Translations under genes and position numbers: made by a program
Source of the DNA: Deltaproteobacteria bacterium
Lineage (GTDB): Bacteria; Desulfobacterota_B; Binatia; UBA9968
Assembly (NCBI GenBank): GCA_005879255.1
Contig: VBKY01000032.1
Span: forward strand, 5,555-10,576
Direction of reading: 5' to 3'
Length of the DNA stretch: 5,022 nt
Shown: one piece after another, positions 4,694 to 5,022 of the stretch
Layout of the letters: the number at the start of each line of letters is the position of its first letter
Position numbering within the stretch: the stretch's first letter is position 1
The notes under the pieces: generated by a model
Seen by the model: the letters and a program-made list of their open reading frames with translations, nothing else
Told to the model about the DNA's origin: nothing
The model's database searches: none

Positions 4694-5022
4694 ATGCAGC
4701 CCGAAGATTTTCCCAACGATTCCGTCAAGCGACTTTTGCCGTGGCTGGTAGCCATAGCCGTATTTATGGAGTCGCTCGATACTACCATCCTGAACACGGC
4801 GGTGCCGGCGATCGCGGCGGCGCTCCAAGTGGCGCCTCTCAGCATGAAGGCGGTTCTCACCAGCTATACCTTGAGCCTCGCGGTCTTCATTCCGGTGAGC
4901 GGCTGGATGGCGGATCGATATGGAACCCGCCGGGTGTTTTCTGCCGCAATCGGCATGTTCACGATCGGATCGATCCTTTGCGGAGTCTCGACGAGCATCC
5001 ACATGCTTGTCTTTTGCCGTAT
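4694..5022 (+). CDS. MFS multidrug transporter, DHA2 (EmrB/QacA) type, N-terminal part
   Basis: The first 109 residues are present and the gene continues past the window. A short polar N-terminus leads into TM1 (about 15-40), which carries LDTTILNTAVPAIA, the family's motif D1. TM2 follows (about 53-70, AVLTSYTLSLAVFIPVSG), then the loop motif A, GWMADRYGTRR (70-80), and TM3 (about 82-100). The protein ends in the window at FCR, where 'R.LQG.G' of motif B is expected. The D1 motif points to the 14-helix proton-driven drug:H+ antiporters of the inner membrane, which export lipophilic or cationic drugs, often with an EmrA-like adaptor. The substrate cannot be told. ATG 4694 is chosen because it opens the conserved frame with GGGA (4683-4686) seven bases upstream, a weak ribosome site. 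The open frame on the opposite strand is a shadow. It is not co-directional and close with any other intact gene here, so it probably starts its own transcription unit. Confidence 0.92.
   Translation, partial: MQPEDFPNDSVKRLLPWLVAIAVFMESLDTTILNTAVPAIAAALQVAPLSMKAVLTSYTLSLAVFIPVSGWMADRYGTRRVFSAAIGMFTIGSILCGVSTSIHMLVFCR

Noticed and set aside
4691..5002. 103-codon open frame on the minus strand
   Set aside because: It is antisense to the clear MFS transporter frame, and its product is low-complexity Arg/Asp/His-rich, typical of a shadow ORF.

Overview
The window suggests a moderately GC-rich, Gram-negative-type bacterium, probably an uncultured soil or sediment proteobacterium-like lineage. 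The hints are a lipoprotein-type PQQ sugar dehydrogenase, a COG2159-like amidohydrolase, a DHA2 efflux pump and several HigA-like antitoxin relics. No feature fixes the taxonomy. The region looks like an accessory or decaying segment: only two of the six recognisable coding units appear intact, and one of those runs off the window.

Layout, left to right. (1) 1-338, minus strand: part of an amidohydrolase (PF04909-like) that seems to have lost its N-terminal metal-binding segment. (2) 380-1584, plus: a full-length PQQ-dependent sugar dehydrogenase (GSDH/COG2133) lipoprotein gene, broken by two nonsense codons and one frameshift. (3) 1585-1933: intergenic, with a small palindrome, a two-tier hairpin and, on the minus strand, the C-terminal relic of an XRE/HigA-type antitoxin. 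(4) 1934-4081, plus: the one complete gene. It encodes a 715-residue membrane-anchored fusion: zinc ribbon, transmembrane segment, Coa1-like domain, an archaemetzincin-like domain that has lost its HExxH residues, a DUF6531-like Rhs entry domain and a few YD/Rhs repeats. It has no Rhs core motif, no toxin tip and no recognisable immunity gene. (5) 4082-4693: non-coding, with a 15-bp tandem duplication joined to a palindromic REP-like motif, then a second decayed XRE/HigA-type antitoxin on the minus strand with an 8-bp inverted repeat near its start. (6) 4694 to the window end, plus: the start of a DHA2-type (EmrB/QacA-like) MFS transporter.

The genes do not form an obvious operon: strands alternate and the spacers are long. 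The most interesting object is the zinc-ribbon/Coa1/inactive-metzincin/Rhs fusion, which sits between two different relics of the same antitoxin family in a pseudogene-rich neighbourhood. Its function cannot be assigned from the sequence.
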